From Streptomyces sp. ISL-43 (GTDB taxonomy: Bacteria > Actinomycetota > Actinomycetes > Streptomycetales > Streptomycetaceae), in contig NZ_JAGGOT010000051.1 of assembly GCF_018614195.1 (NCBI RefSeq), positions 155,854 to 219,853 on the forward strand: DNA of 64,000 bases. Direction: 5' to 3'. Of the stretch, positions 16,463 through 25,028 are shown piece by piece. The translations under genes and the position numbers were made by a program. Under the pieces are notes generated by a model that saw only the letters and a list, made by a program, of their open reading frames with translations, did no database searches and was not told the DNA's origin. Within the stretch, counting starts at the first letter, position 1, and every line of letters starts with the position of its first letter.

Positions 16463-17209
16463 ATGGGGAAGAACCTTCAAACCGGAGATCGGCTCAGGCC
16501 GATCGACCTCGCACGCGGCCACGGTCTGTCCACGCAGGCCATCAGGAACTACGAGGAGGCCGGCATCCTTCCGGCCGCCGGGCGCACGTCGCACGGCTAC
16601 CGCACCTACACGCCGCTCCACGCGCTGGCTCTGGGCGCGTTCCTCGCGCTGCTCCCCGGCCACGGCCACCAGAGGTCGACGTCGATCATGCGGGCGGTGA
16701 ACGAGGGCGAGATCGATGAGGCCTTGCGCCTCATCGACGAGGGCCACGCCCAGCTCCTCGACGACCGGCGGACGCTCCAGGCCGTGGAGAGCGCCCTCCG
16801 CGACCTGGAACCCGCCGCCGCGTCCGGGCCCGACGCGGAGTCCTCGCCCGGCGGCACGTTCATCGGACCGCTGGCAGGGCAGCTCGGGATCCGGTCCGCG
16901 ACGCTGCGCAAGTGGGAGCGTGCCGGGCTGGTGAGGCCGCGCCGCGATCCGCGGACCGGATACCGCGTCTTCGACGAGGCCGACGTACGGGACGCCCGGC
17001 TCGCCCACCAGCTCCGGCGGGGCGGCTACCTGCTGGAGCAGATCGCCCCCCTGATCGCCCAGGTGCGGGCGGCCGGCGGGCGGGAGCCGCTGGAGGCCGC
17101 CCTCGGCGACTGGCGTGGCCGGCTGTCCGCCCGCGGGCGCGCGATGCTGACCGGGGCCGCCGGGCTGGAGGCCTACCTCCGCGAACGCGGGTCCCGCGTC
17201 TCCCCTTGA
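16463..17209 (+). CDS. TioE/MerR-family transcriptional regulator
   Basis: The 248-residue protein has two MerR-type winged helices: residues 13-50 with DLARGHGLSTQAIRNYEEAG and GYRTYTPLHALALGAF, and a second near 130-175 with QLGIRSATLRKWERAGLVRP and GYRVFDEADVRDARL. This tandem arrangement is that of the TioE family, named from the thiocoraline cluster. It is divergent from the erythromycin-esterase gene, and a MerR-type promoter (19-base spacer) lies directly downstream, before the patatin gene, so it may control both flanks. The frame extends further upstream, but ATG 16463 gives the family N-terminus. Confidence 0.82.
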   Translation: MGKNLQTGDRLRPIDLARGHGLSTQAIRNYEEAGILPAAGRTSHGYRTYTPLHALALGAFLALLPGHGHQRSTSIMRAVNEGEIDEALRLIDEGHAQLLDDRRTLQAVESALRDLEPAAASGPDAESSPGGTFIGPLAGQLGIRSATLRKWERAGLVRPRRDPRTGYRVFDEADVRDARLAHQLRRGGYLLEQIAPLIAQVRAAGGREPLEAALGDWRGRLSARGRAMLTGAAGLEAYLRERGSRVSP

Positions 17210-17224
17210 GGCAGGAGCCGCCGC

Positions 17225-17255
17225 TTGACCTGAAGTCCGGTTGAGGTCCTACCGT
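17225..17255 (+). promoter_or_regulatory. MerR/SoxR-type promoter with 19-base spacer and central dyad
   Basis: A -35-like TTGACC at 17225-17230 and a -10-like TACCGT at 17250-17255 are separated by 19 bases, the over-long spacing that MerR-family activators correct by untwisting DNA. The spacer holds the dyad GACCTGAA-N6-TTGAGGTC (17227-17248), with 7 of 8 arm positions matching, similar in form to SoxR sites. The patatin gene starts 40 bases downstream. Confidence 0.6.
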
Positions 17256-17294
17256 CGATCACGTTGATCACCACCTGACGACAGGGGACGATTC

Positions 17295-18188
17295 GTGAAC
17301 CGCGATACCGGAGCCACATTCGACCGGGCACTCGTACTGGGCCCGGGAGGCCTGGTCGGCACGGCATGGATGACCGGGTTGGCCGCCGGACTGCGCCGCG
17401 GCGGGGTGGATCTCGGCGGAGCCGACCTGACCGTCGGAACGTCGGCAGGTGCGATAGTCGGCGCGCTGTTGGCCACCGGCCAGGACCTCGACCGGCTCGC
17501 CGCCCCGGCACACCAGCCGAGTCCGGCGGCCGCCCGGCACAAGGTGGACGCCGCCGTGATGGGTGCCGTTTTCGCCGTACTGGGAGAAGCAGGGCTGGAA
17601 CCCGGGGAGGCCCGGCGCCGAGTCGGCCGCATCGCCCTCGACCACGCCGACTCCGACCCCGATTCCGACTCCGATGGCGAGCAGGCGCTGCTCGCCGGGC
17701 GGGGAGCCCTGATCGGCTCGAACGCCTGGCCGCCGGAACGGCAGTTGCTGATCACCGCGGTGGACGCGGTCACGGGTGAGCCCGTGGTGTGGGACCGCAC
17801 GAGCGGCGTTCCGCTGGTGCGCGCGGTGGCTGCGAGCAGCACCTTCCCCGGAGCGGAGCCGCCTGTCACCATCCAGGGGCGGCGGTACATGGACGGCGCT
17901 CTGCGCTCGGGGGCGAACGCGGATCTCGCGGCCGGGGCCCGCAGGCTGGTCGTCATCGAGCCGCTGGCGCACCTGTTTCCGCGCGAGGCGCTCGAGCAGC
18001 AACTGGCCGCCGTCGGGGCGCAGACCGTCGTGACCGTCGGCCCCGACCCGGATGCGGTGCGGGCCTTCGGCTCCGACCTGTACGACCGGGCGAACTGGGA
18101 GCCGGCGTACCGGGCGGGTCTTGACCAGGCGACCGCCACCGCCGAACGGCTCCGTACCGTGTGGAAGACGGCGTCCGGCACGGCCTGA
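17295..18188 (+). CDS. patatin-like phospholipase
   Basis: The 297-residue protein has the three patatin blocks: the oxyanion loop LGPGGLVGTAWM at the N-terminus, the nucleophile motif TVGTSAGAIVGALLA with catalytic Ser, and the DGA-type motif YMDGALRSGAN that supplies the catalytic Asp. Patatins are Ser-Asp dyad lipid acyl hydrolases acting on phospholipids or other acyl esters. No signal peptide is evident. A run of Asp/Ser/Pro (DHADSDPDSDSDGEQ) interrupts the middle. It lies behind a MerR-type promoter and 85 bases after the TioE-type regulator, so induction by the same signal is plausible. Confidence 0.85.
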   Translation: MNRDTGATFDRALVLGPGGLVGTAWMTGLAAGLRRGGVDLGGADLTVGTSAGAIVGALLATGQDLDRLAAPAHQPSPAAARHKVDAAVMGAVFAVLGEAGLEPGEARRRVGRIALDHADSDPDSDSDGEQALLAGRGALIGSNAWPPERQLLITAVDAVTGEPVVWDRTSGVPLVRAVAASSTFPGAEPPVTIQGRRYMDGALRSGANADLAAGARRLVVIEPLAHLFPREALEQQLAAVGAQTVVTVGPDPDAVRAFGSDLYDRANWEPAYRAGLDQATATAERLRTVWKTASGTA

Positions 18189-18254
18189 CCGCCGGCCGAG
18201 CAGCGCTCGCGATCAGGTGCGGACGGGGAGATCCGCCCCTGGTCGTCGGTGCGC

Positions 18255-18956
18255 TCAAGCAGCGTGTTCGGCCAGGGCCGCGTCGACCGCCGCCTCGGCG
18301 TGCAGGCGGGCGGTGGGGAAGACCGGTACGGGGCTGTCCTCGGGGCCGATCAGGAGCTCGATCTCGGTGCACCCCAGGATGACGCCCTCAGCGCCCTCGG
18401 CGACGAGGTCTTCGACGACCCGCCGGTAAGCCGCACGCGACTGGTCGCGGACGACGCCGAGGCAGAGCTCTTCGTAGATCACCCGGTGCACGAGTGCCCG
18501 TCCGTCGGGATCCGGGACCCGGACGTCGAGCCCGCCCGCCGCGAGGCGGCCCCGGTAGAAGTCCTGCTCCATGGTGAAAGCGGTGCCCAGCAGCCCCACC
18601 CGGCGCAGTCCCGCGGCGCGGACGGCGGCTGCCGTGGCGTCAGCGAGGTGGAGCAGCGGCACCGAGGTCGCCGCCTCGACGTGGTCCGCGACCTTGTGCA
18701 TGGTGTTGGTGCAGATGAGCAGTAGATCCGCTCCGGCCGCCTCCAGCGACCGGGCGGCGCCGGCCAGGACCTGGCCGGCCTCCTCCCAGCGGCCCTGGAC
18801 CTGCAACTGCTCGATCTCCGCGAAGTCCACGGAGTAGAGCACGCAGCGAGCGGAGTGGAGCCCGCCGAGCCGCTCGCGCGTCCGCTCGTTGAGGATCCGG
18901 TAGTACTCGGCCGTCGACTCCCAGCTCATTCCGCCGATCAGCCCGATGGTCTTCAT
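18255..18956 (-). CDS. aspartate/glutamate racemase family protein
   Basis: The 233-residue protein opens with MKTIGLIGGMSWESTAEYY, the usual N-terminus of the Asp/Glu racemase (YgeA-like) family. It has both catalytic Cys positions, in LLICTNTMHKVADHV and VILGCTEIELLI, so two-base cofactor-independent racemisation is expected. Substrate may be aspartate, glutamate or another amino acid. A GTG four codons upstream (18968) is an alternative start; the ATG was preferred from family N-termini. The 235 bases upstream are markedly less GC-rich and probably hold its promoter. Confidence 0.85.
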   Translation of the reverse strand: MKTIGLIGGMSWESTAEYYRILNERTRERLGGLHSARCVLYSVDFAEIEQLQVQGRWEEAGQVLAGAARSLEAAGADLLLICTNTMHKVADHVEAATSVPLLHLADATAAAVRAAGLRRVGLLGTAFTMEQDFYRGRLAAGGLDVRVPDPDGRALVHRVIYEELCLGVVRDQSRAAYRRVVEDLVAEGAEGVILGCTEIELLIGPEDSPVPVFPTARLHAEAAVDAALAEHAA

Positions 18957-19192
18957 GCTCGTGTCCACACTCCTGATCCACGTACGTCACTGCCGACATC
19001 AACATAAGGGCAGACGTGGAATTGCCGCAAATGTATAAGTAATGCTTTGATGTCCTGCCTTGGAGACCGGCCATCACCGCTTGCCCGGTCGGCGCGGCCC
19101 GACGCGGACCACTTGCTCAGCGCCGCGGAGGAAACGGCGGGCAGCGAAGCGCAGTTCACCCACTCCAGGCGTGCGGGGCTACGAGGCCACCG

Positions 19193-20263
19193 TCAGCCGG
19201 GTGACGGTGCCCCGCCGGCGGGCGGGGTCGGCTGTTGGCCGAGTTCGCCGAGGACCTGGTCGAAGGGCCGGCGGAGGGCCACGGCGAGGGGCCGGGAGTC
19301 CGTGCGAGCGTAGGCGGCCAGGTTGTTCCGGGCGGCGGTCACGGCGGGGCGGGGGTCCTCTCCGGACAGGGTGTCCTCGATGGCCCGCGCGGTGAGCGAG
19401 GCCAGTTCGGGGAGCCGGCGACGGGCCCTGGCGAGGTCGGGAGCGAGGTCCTCCCGGCCGGAGAGTGCGGCGACTTCCCTTGCCAGGGTGGTCAGATGGG
19501 CGCTGAGCCTGTCGGCGGTGGCGATGTTCCGGGCCTGGAGCCGTACGGTGTCGCGCTGATGGCGGAGTAGGGGGTTGAACCGCATGGCGCGTTCGGCCTC
19601 GCGGGCGCGGGCGGCACTCGTGTGGACCGCTTCGGCGTGGGAGTTGACCCGGTCGAGGTTGTCGAGGGCGGCGGACGGTCCGGCGTCCAAGGCCACTACG
19701 GTGCCGGTGAGGGCACGGGTCAGGCGCGCACCGCAGTCGTCGGCGATGCCTGTCAGGGCCCGGTGGGGGTCGGGCGGCCACAGCAGCGGGGCGAGCAGGA
19801 TGGTCACCGCCGCCCCCTCCGCGGTCTCCCAGACGCGGTCCAGTGCGTAGGCGTCGGGCGAGGTGTTGGCGAAGACCAGCAGTGATGACGCCGCCACCTG
19901 GATGTTCAGCCCACCACCGGCCCGCACGATCATTCCGACGCCCAGCCCCAGGGCCACCACCAGCGCCAGCGTGGCGGTCGAGGGGCGCAGGACGTTCAGG
20001 ACGGCGATCCCGATCAGCACGCCCGCCACCACGCCCATGGCCCGCTGGAGCGATGTGCCCAGGGCCGTCATCGGATCGCCGCGCAGGGCCACCAGCGGGA
20101 CGATCGCCGCGAACACCGGTGGCTGGTCGGCTCCCAGCCACAGCGCGACCTGCCAGGCGACGGCGGCGGTGACCACGATGCGGGCCGCTGCCGGGCCTTC
20201 GGTTCGCGCGAGTTCCCGAGCCCGGCGGGCTCGTTGTGCCCGGGAGTCAGCGAGATCGGTCAT
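19193..20263 (-). CDS. FUSC-family membrane protein
   Basis: The 356-residue protein has an N-terminal membrane half with six segments (from ARIVVTAAVAWQVALWLGAD to ILLAPLLWPPDPHRAL) and a C-terminal cytoplasmic helical half. This is the single-module layout of FUSC/aromatic-acid exporter-like proteins. The strands VPLVALRGDPMTALGTSLQRAMGVVAG match the family's conserved region. ATG 20263 was chosen; the longer frame is Arg-rich non-coding sequence. An 8-bp stem hairpin (19188-19209) spans the stop codon and may be the terminator. Transport substrate is unknown. Confidence 0.82.
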   Translation of the reverse strand: MTDLADSRAQRARRARELARTEGPAAARIVVTAAVAWQVALWLGADQPPVFAAIVPLVALRGDPMTALGTSLQRAMGVVAGVLIGIAVLNVLRPSTATLALVVALGLGVGMIVRAGGGLNIQVAASSLLVFANTSPDAYALDRVWETAEGAAVTILLAPLLWPPDPHRALTGIADDCGARLTRALTGTVVALDAGPSAALDNLDRVNSHAEAVHTSAARAREAERAMRFNPLLRHQRDTVRLQARNIATADRLSAHLTTLAREVAALSGREDLAPDLARARRRLPELASLTARAIEDTLSGEDPRPAVTAARNNLAAYARTDSRPLAVALRRPFDQVLGELGQQPTPPAGGAPSPG

Positions 20264-20507
20264 CCGAGCCCTTCGGTGTCGCGTCCGTGCTCGCCCGTCG
20301 GACGCCGGCCGAGCCCGTGCCCGCCGGACCCATCGGATCCGGCGGACGGTCCCGGTGGATCCGCGAGGAGCCCCGAGTGCCCTGACACGGCCGTGACCGA
20401 CCAGCACAGCGTGCAGCGCCCGAGCGATCCAGCGCGTCCATTACGCCGAATGCGGCATGTCACACCGGCCGGCGTGTCCGACGGGAGACGCAGGTCACAT
20501 CCGTCCG

Positions 20508-20534
20508 TGTCACAGGGGGCCGGGCTGCCTCGTC
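20508..20534 (+). promoter_or_regulatory. ECF41-type promoter TGTCACA-N16-CGTC
   Basis: TGTCACA at 20508-20514 and CGTC at 20531-20534 are separated by exactly 16 bases, the published ECF41 promoter architecture. It lies 40 bases before the carboxymuconolactone decarboxylase gene, whose neighbour is an ECF41 sigma factor. A second TGTCACA at 20458-20464 lacks a matching -10. The rest of the 311-base interval 20264-20574 holds nothing else I recognise. Confidence 0.85.
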
Positions 20535-20574
20535 TCAGGGGGTGTAGCCATTGACGACCACGAAGGAGCACACC

Positions 20575-21048
20575 ATGGACGCGCGACTGAACTACTTCGC
20601 CAGCCCGACCATCGGCAAGGCCTTCAAGCACCTCATGGCGGCGGGCAAGGCGATCAAGGAATCGACCCTGCCGGCCGCGACACAAGAGCTGGTGGCGCTG
20701 CGCGTGAGCCAGATCAACGGCTGCGCCATGTGCATCGACATGCACACCAAGGAGGCCGCCGCGGCCGGCGAGAGCCCGGTACGCCTGCACTTGGTGGCGG
20801 CGTGGCGCGAGGCCACGGTCTTCACCGAGGCCGAGCGCGCAGCGCTGGAGTTCGCGCAGGAGGCGACCCGCGTAGCGGACGCGGCCGGCGGGGTCGGTGA
20901 CGAGGTGTGGGCGCGGGCCGGCAAGCACTACGACGAGGAGCAGCTCACCGCCCTGGCGGTCCTGGTCTCCTTCATGAACATGGCGAACCGGTTGAACGTC
21001 ATCGCCCGGCAGCCGGCCGGCAACTACGAGGCCGGGCAGCTGCACTGA
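20575..21048 (+). CDS. carboxymuconolactone decarboxylase/AhpD-family protein
   Basis: The 157-residue helical CMD-family protein carries the redox-type motif NGCAMCIDMHTKEA, a CxxC with downstream His as in AhpD-like peroxidase partners rather than true decarboxylases. The core ELVALRVSQINGC and the C-terminal LAVLVSFMNMANRLNV are family hallmarks. GAAGGAG precedes ATG 20575. It is the classic target partner of ECF41 sigma factors and has a perfect ECF41 promoter 40 bases upstream. A role in handling reactive oxidised metabolites is likely; the physiological substrate is unknown. Confidence 0.92.
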   Translation: MDARLNYFASPTIGKAFKHLMAAGKAIKESTLPAATQELVALRVSQINGCAMCIDMHTKEAAAAGESPVRLHLVAAWREATVFTEAERAALEFAQEATRVADAAGGVGDEVWARAGKHYDEEQLTALAVLVSFMNMANRLNVIARQPAGNYEAGQLH

Positions 21049-21203
21049 ACGGCACCGACAACGGCCGGGGGGCCCGGCTGCGGGCCCTGGGCCGCCGGCT
21101 CGGGAGCGTTACTCTGGCCCCCCGACGGTCCAGATGATCATCAGATTGCGCCTGTGCTGACGAGTACGGCCAGGCGGGACGGCATCAGTGGGAGGGATTC
21201 GGC

Positions 21204-22127
21204 GTGAGCAAGGTCGAGGAGTTCGAGGAACTGCGGCCGCTGCTGTTCTCGATCGCCTATCGGATTCTGGGCAGTGTGGGCGAGGCCGAGGACGCGGTGC
21301 AGGAGACATGGCTGCGCTTCGACGGCTCGGCGACCCGGCCCACGTCGGCCAAGGCCTTCCTGTCGGCCACGGTGACGCGGATCTCGATCGACGTACTGCG
21401 TTCCGCGCGGGTGCGGCGCGAGGAGTACGTCGGGCAGTGGTTGCCCGAGCCGCTGCTGAGCGATCCCTATCAGGATCCTGCGCGGTCGGTGGAGCTGGCC
21501 GACTCGGTGTCGATGGCGGCGCTGCTGCTGCTGGAGCGGCTCAGCCCGCTGGAGCGGTCGGTGTTCGTGCTGCGGGAGGTGTTCGCCTTCGGGTTCGACG
21601 ACGTCGCCGCGGCGGTGGGGCGTTCGGAGGCGGCGTGCCGGCAGCTGCTGGTGCGGGCGCGCCGGCACATGGAGGCCGGACGGCCGCGGTTCGAGGCGGA
21701 CCGTCAGGAGCGTCAGGAACTGGCGACCCGGTTCTTCGACGCGCTGAAGGACGGCGACGTGGGCGGGCTGCAGGATCTGCTGGCCGCCGATGTGCAGTTC
21801 GTCGGGGACAGCGGCGGCAAGGCCCCGCAGCTGGCCAAGGCCGTCATGGGCGCGAAGAACGTGGCCCGGGTGCTGGGCGCGGTCTTCCCCTGGCTCATCC
21901 GGATCGACGTGTCGTTCGAGCCGCACGAGGTCAACGGCCAGCCCGGCGCGATCTTCCGCGACCGGGACGGCAAGGTGCTCCACACCCTGGTCCTCGACGT
22001 GCTCGACGGGCAGATCCAGACCATCCGCGCAGTGCTCAACCCCGACAAGCTCGGCCACATCGGGCCGGTCGGCGACGCCTGGGCCGTCAAGCACGAGCTG
22101 CAGCGGGCGCGTCGGCAGTCGAACTGA
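21204..22127 (+). CDS. ECF41-group RNA polymerase sigma factor (SigJ-like)
   Basis: The 307-residue sigma factor has region 2 (EELRPLLFSIAYRILGSVGEAEDAVQ), region 4 (RLSPLERSVFVLREVFAFGFDDVAAAVG) and a C-terminal SnoaL-like extension. All three ECF41 signatures are present: WLPEP at 79-83 in the linker, a DSGGK variant of DGGGK in the extension, and NPDKL near the C-terminus. In ECF41 factors the extension replaces an anti-sigma factor and tunes activity. GTG 21204 follows GGAGGGATTC. It should drive the upstream decarboxylase promoter; no ECF41 promoter was seen before its own start. Confidence 0.94.
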   Translation: MSKVEEFEELRPLLFSIAYRILGSVGEAEDAVQETWLRFDGSATRPTSAKAFLSATVTRISIDVLRSARVRREEYVGQWLPEPLLSDPYQDPARSVELADSVSMAALLLLERLSPLERSVFVLREVFAFGFDDVAAAVGRSEAACRQLLVRARRHMEAGRPRFEADRQERQELATRFFDALKDGDVGGLQDLLAADVQFVGDSGGKAPQLAKAVMGAKNVARVLGAVFPWLIRIDVSFEPHEVNGQPGAIFRDRDGKVLHTLVLDVLDGQIQTIRAVLNPDKLGHIGPVGDAWAVKHELQRARRQSN

Positions 22128-22142
22128 CCACGGCGCGGAGCG

Positions 22143-22472
22143 TCAGTCGACGATGAACAGCCGGGCACCGTCCCGGGTGCTGGAGCGGTGCGACCGAGTG
22201 TCGTCGCCCACCTGGTAGCTGCTGCCGGCCGTGAGCGTGACGCTCTCGCCGCCGGCCAGTTCGGTGGTGAGCGTTCCTTCGAGGACCAGGAGGATATGAC
22301 CCCGGTCGCACCAGTGGTCGGCGAGGTAGCCAGGGGTGTAGTCGACCATCCGCACGCGCAGGGACCCGAACTCGCGGGTGCGCCACGTGGCGGTGCCCGT
22401 CTCGCCCGGGTGCTCGGTGGCCTCGACCTGAGACCAGTCGGTGGTCCCGAAAGGTATGTTGATCATGTCCAT
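22143..22472 (-). CDS. cupin-fold protein with DHWC motif
   Basis: The 109-residue single-domain cupin has strands LRVRMVDYTPGYLADHWCDRGH and HILLVLEGTLTTELAGGESVTL. The ADHWCDRGHI block is the feature of the small family described as DHCW-motif cupin-fold proteins. His residues here would bind metal. ATG 22472 or ATG 22466 may be used. Function is unknown. It is convergent with the sigma gene (15-base gap) and divergent from the GlxA regulator. Confidence 0.75.
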   Translation of the reverse strand: MDMINIPFGTTDWSQVEATEHPGETGTATWRTREFGSLRVRMVDYTPGYLADHWCDRGHILLVLEGTLTTELAGGESVTLTAGSSYQVGDDTRSHRSSTRDGARLFIVD

Positions 22473-22561
22473 TCACGGAGCCTACCGCCCGGCCCCGTCC
22501 GGTGGTGGGGCGCCCCGGGCCGGGGCCATGGTTCTCCGGACCCCCGCGTACCCTCGTCCCC

Positions 22562-23518
22562 GTGCCAGCCTCGCGCCCTCATCACGTCGCCGTCCTCGTC
22601 CTCGAAGGGGCGAAGCCCCTCGACGTCGGCATCCCCGCGCAGGTGTTCACGACCCGCGCGAGCATGCCGTACGAGGTACGGGTGTGCGGCGCCGGGCCCG
22701 GGCTCGTGACCGGGGGTGACGGTCTGTCGTACTCCGTCGCCCACGGCCTCGAAGCGCTCGCCTGGGCCGACACCGTCTTCGTCCCCGGATACCGCCACCC
22801 GGACCGCGAGGACCCGCCGCGGGCCGTCGTCGACGCACTCGTCGCCGCCCACGACCGGGGTGCGCGGCTCGCGGCCATCTCCACGGGGGCCTTCGCGCTC
22901 GCCGCCACCGGCCTGCTCGACGGCAAGCGCGCCACGACGCACTGGCACTACGCGCGGGCGCTCGCCGCGAAGTGGCCGCAGGTCCGTGTCGACGAGAACG
23001 TCCTGTTCGTCGACGAGGGCAGCGTGCTGACGTCGGCCGGCGCCGCCTCGGGCATCGACCTGTGCCTGCACATCCTGCGCACCGACGTCGGGGTGGCCGC
23101 GTCGAACCACACGGCCCGGCGGCTGGTCGCGGCCCCGTACCGCAGCGGCGGCCAAGCGCAGTACGTGCCGCGCAGCGTGCCCGAGCCGCTCGGCGAGCGG
23201 TTCGCCGCCACCCGCGAGTGGGCGCTGCACCGGCTCGGCGAGCCCCTCACCCTGGAGGTGCTCGCCCGGCACGCGGCGGTATCGCCGCGCACGTTCTCGC
23301 GGCGCTTCGCCGAGGACACCGGGTACACGCCGATGCAGTGGGTGATGCGGGCCCGCATCGACGTGGCCCGCGAACTGCTGGAGCGTTCCGAGCGGAGCGT
23401 CGAGCAGATCGCCGCGGACGTCGGCCTCGGTACCGGCGCGAACCTGCGGCTGCACTTCCAGCACATCCTGCGCACCACGCCGAGCGAGTACCGGCGCACT
23501 TTCGCCCAGGGCGAGTGA
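22562..23518 (+). CDS. GlxA-family transcriptional regulator (DJ-1/PfpI plus AraC domains)
   Basis: The 318-residue protein has an N-terminal DJ-1/PfpI-like domain (VAVLVLEGAKPLDVGIPAQVF to ILRTDVGVAASNHTARRLV) and a C-terminal AraC DNA-binding domain with two HTHs (LEVLARHAAVSPRTFSRRF and EQIAADVGLGTGANLRLHF). In the nucleophile-elbow position it has AISTGAFALAATGLLDG, with Thr in place of the Cys of active DJ-1 enzymes, consistent with a sensor role. GTG 22562 gives the family start. The GAPDH gene follows 142 bases downstream in the same direction and is the likely target. Confidence 0.88.
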   Translation: MPASRPHHVAVLVLEGAKPLDVGIPAQVFTTRASMPYEVRVCGAGPGLVTGGDGLSYSVAHGLEALAWADTVFVPGYRHPDREDPPRAVVDALVAAHDRGARLAAISTGAFALAATGLLDGKRATTHWHYARALAAKWPQVRVDENVLFVDEGSVLTSAGAASGIDLCLHILRTDVGVAASNHTARRLVAAPYRSGGQAQYVPRSVPEPLGERFAATREWALHRLGEPLTLEVLARHAAVSPRTFSRRFAEDTGYTPMQWVMRARIDVARELLERSERSVEQIAADVGLGTGANLRLHFQHILRTTPSEYRRTFAQGE

Positions 23519-23660
23519 CCCGATGGCCCCGCGGCCCGCATAGCCCCCAGCCCGCCGCCGCGTGGCGCGATCCTTGCGGACAGTGGCGATCGCGCCGCTG
23601 TCATCGGCGGCCGCCGCACGCGAACCTGGTGGCGAACCCCAAGGGACAGGGAGCCACACC

Positions 23661-24659
23661 ATGACGCGTATCGCCATCAACGGATTCGGCCGCATCGGAC
23701 GCAACGTGCTGCGCGCGCTGCTCGAACGCGACAGCGACCTCGAGATCGTCGCGATCAACGACCTCACCGAGCCGGCCACCCTCGCGCGCCTGCTCGCCTA
23801 CGACACGACGTCCGGCCGGCTCGGCCGTCCGGTGACCGTCGACGGGGACGTCCTCGTCGTCGACGGCCGCCGCATCAAGGTGCTCGCCGAGCGCGAACCG
23901 GCGCAGCTTCCCTGGGCCGAGCTCGGCGTCGACGTCGTGCTCGAGGCGACCGGCCGCTTCGCCTCGGCCAAGGCCGCCCGCGCCCACATTGACGCGGGTG
24001 CCAAGAAGGTGCTGGTCAGCGCGCCGGCGGACGGGGCCGACATCACGCTCGCGTTCGGGGTGAACAGCGACGCGTACGACCCGGACCTGCACACGATCGT
24101 CTCGAACGCCTCCTGCACGACCAACGCGCTCGCTCCGCTGGCCGCGGTGCTCGACGAGCTCGCGGGCATCGAGCACGGCTTCATGACGACGGTGCACGCC
24201 TACACGCAGGAGCAGAACCTGCAGGACGGTCCGCACCGCGACGCCCGCCGCGCCCGCGCCGCCGCCGTCAACATCGTGCCGACCACGACGGGCGCCGCCA
24301 AGGCGATCGGCCTCGTGCTGCCGAACCTCGAGGGCAAGCTCTCGGGCGACTCGATCCGCGTCCCGGTTCCGGTCGGTTCGATCGTCGAGCTCAACACCAC
24401 CGTCGCCCGCGACGTGACGCGCGAGGACGTGCTGGAGGCGTACCGCGTCGCGGCGCAGGGGCCGCTCGCCGGCGTGCTCGAGTACTCGGACGACCCGCTC
24501 GTGTCGTCCGACATCACGGGCAACCCCGCCTCGTCGATCTTCGACTCGGCCCTCACCCGCGTCGAAGGCCGCCACATCAAGGTGGTCGCCTGGTACGACA
24601 ACGAGTGGGGCTTCTCGAACCGCGTGATCGACACGCTCGAGCTCATCGCCGCCCGCTGA
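23661..24659 (+). CDS. gap: glyceraldehyde-3-phosphate dehydrogenase, type I
   Basis: The 332-residue enzyme has the NAD-binding start RIAINGFGRIGRNVLRA, catalytic Cys 152 in SNASCTTNALAPL, active-site His 179 in TTVHAYTQEQNLQD, and the C-terminal WYDNEWGFSNRV. It oxidises glyceraldehyde 3-phosphate to 1,3-bisphosphoglycerate. The context (lone gap behind a GlxA-type regulator, no pgk or tpi) indicates an accessory isozyme. Streptomyces carry extra gap genes, some conferring resistance to GAPDH-targeting antibiotics; that role here is only a possibility. A strong terminator follows at 24751. Confidence 0.95.
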   Translation: MTRIAINGFGRIGRNVLRALLERDSDLEIVAINDLTEPATLARLLAYDTTSGRLGRPVTVDGDVLVVDGRRIKVLAEREPAQLPWAELGVDVVLEATGRFASAKAARAHIDAGAKKVLVSAPADGADITLAFGVNSDAYDPDLHTIVSNASCTTNALAPLAAVLDELAGIEHGFMTTVHAYTQEQNLQDGPHRDARRARAAAVNIVPTTTGAAKAIGLVLPNLEGKLSGDSIRVPVPVGSIVELNTTVARDVTREDVLEAYRVAAQGPLAGVLEYSDDPLVSSDITGNPASSIFDSALTRVEGRHIKVVAWYDNEWGFSNRVIDTLELIAAR

Positions 24660-24750
24660 CCGCAGGGCGCGACGTCATGAACGGTGTCCCCGTTCCGGCA
24701 CTCTCCGCGGTGGCGCGCTGACCTCGCGGCGCTCCGGATCGTGCACGGGT

Positions 24751-24784
24751 CTCCCGGTACCGGCCAGTCCGCCGGTACCGGGAG
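24751..24784 (+). terminator. 14-bp-stem hairpin after gap
   Basis: CTCCCGGTACCGGC and GCCGGTACCGGGAG form a perfect 14-bp stem around the loop CAGTCC. There is no T-run, as is usual for terminators in very GC-rich genomes. It probably ends the gap transcript. The remaining bases up to 25028 hold no convincing gene, only the region upstream of the phosphoribosyltransferase. Confidence 0.75.
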
Positions 24785-25028
24785 TTCGCGTTTCCACGAA
24801 CCGGAAGCCGTCCTCGCAGGAGGCCGGTGGGCACGCTCGGCCGGACTCGGCGACGGCCGGCCGTACGCGGACCCACCGAGGGGTGATCATGACCCTCCGG
24901 GGCAGCCGCACTACGTGACCACCATCGGGGCCGAAGCGCGCTGGGCGGCTGCAGCCGCCCGACGGGCACCCCCGAAGGCGGCACACCGGGATGTGACGAG
25001 CCGCAGGCGAAGGTGAGGCGCGATTCCC

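Noticed and set aside
20458..20484. Second TGTCACA as another ECF41 promoter
   Set aside because: At 16 bases downstream the sequence is ACGG, not CGTC, so the -10 element is missing.
24684..25016. 110-codon plus-strand frame between gap and the PRTase
   Set aside because: Crosses a perfect terminator hairpin, has no motif and Arg/Ala-rich composition.
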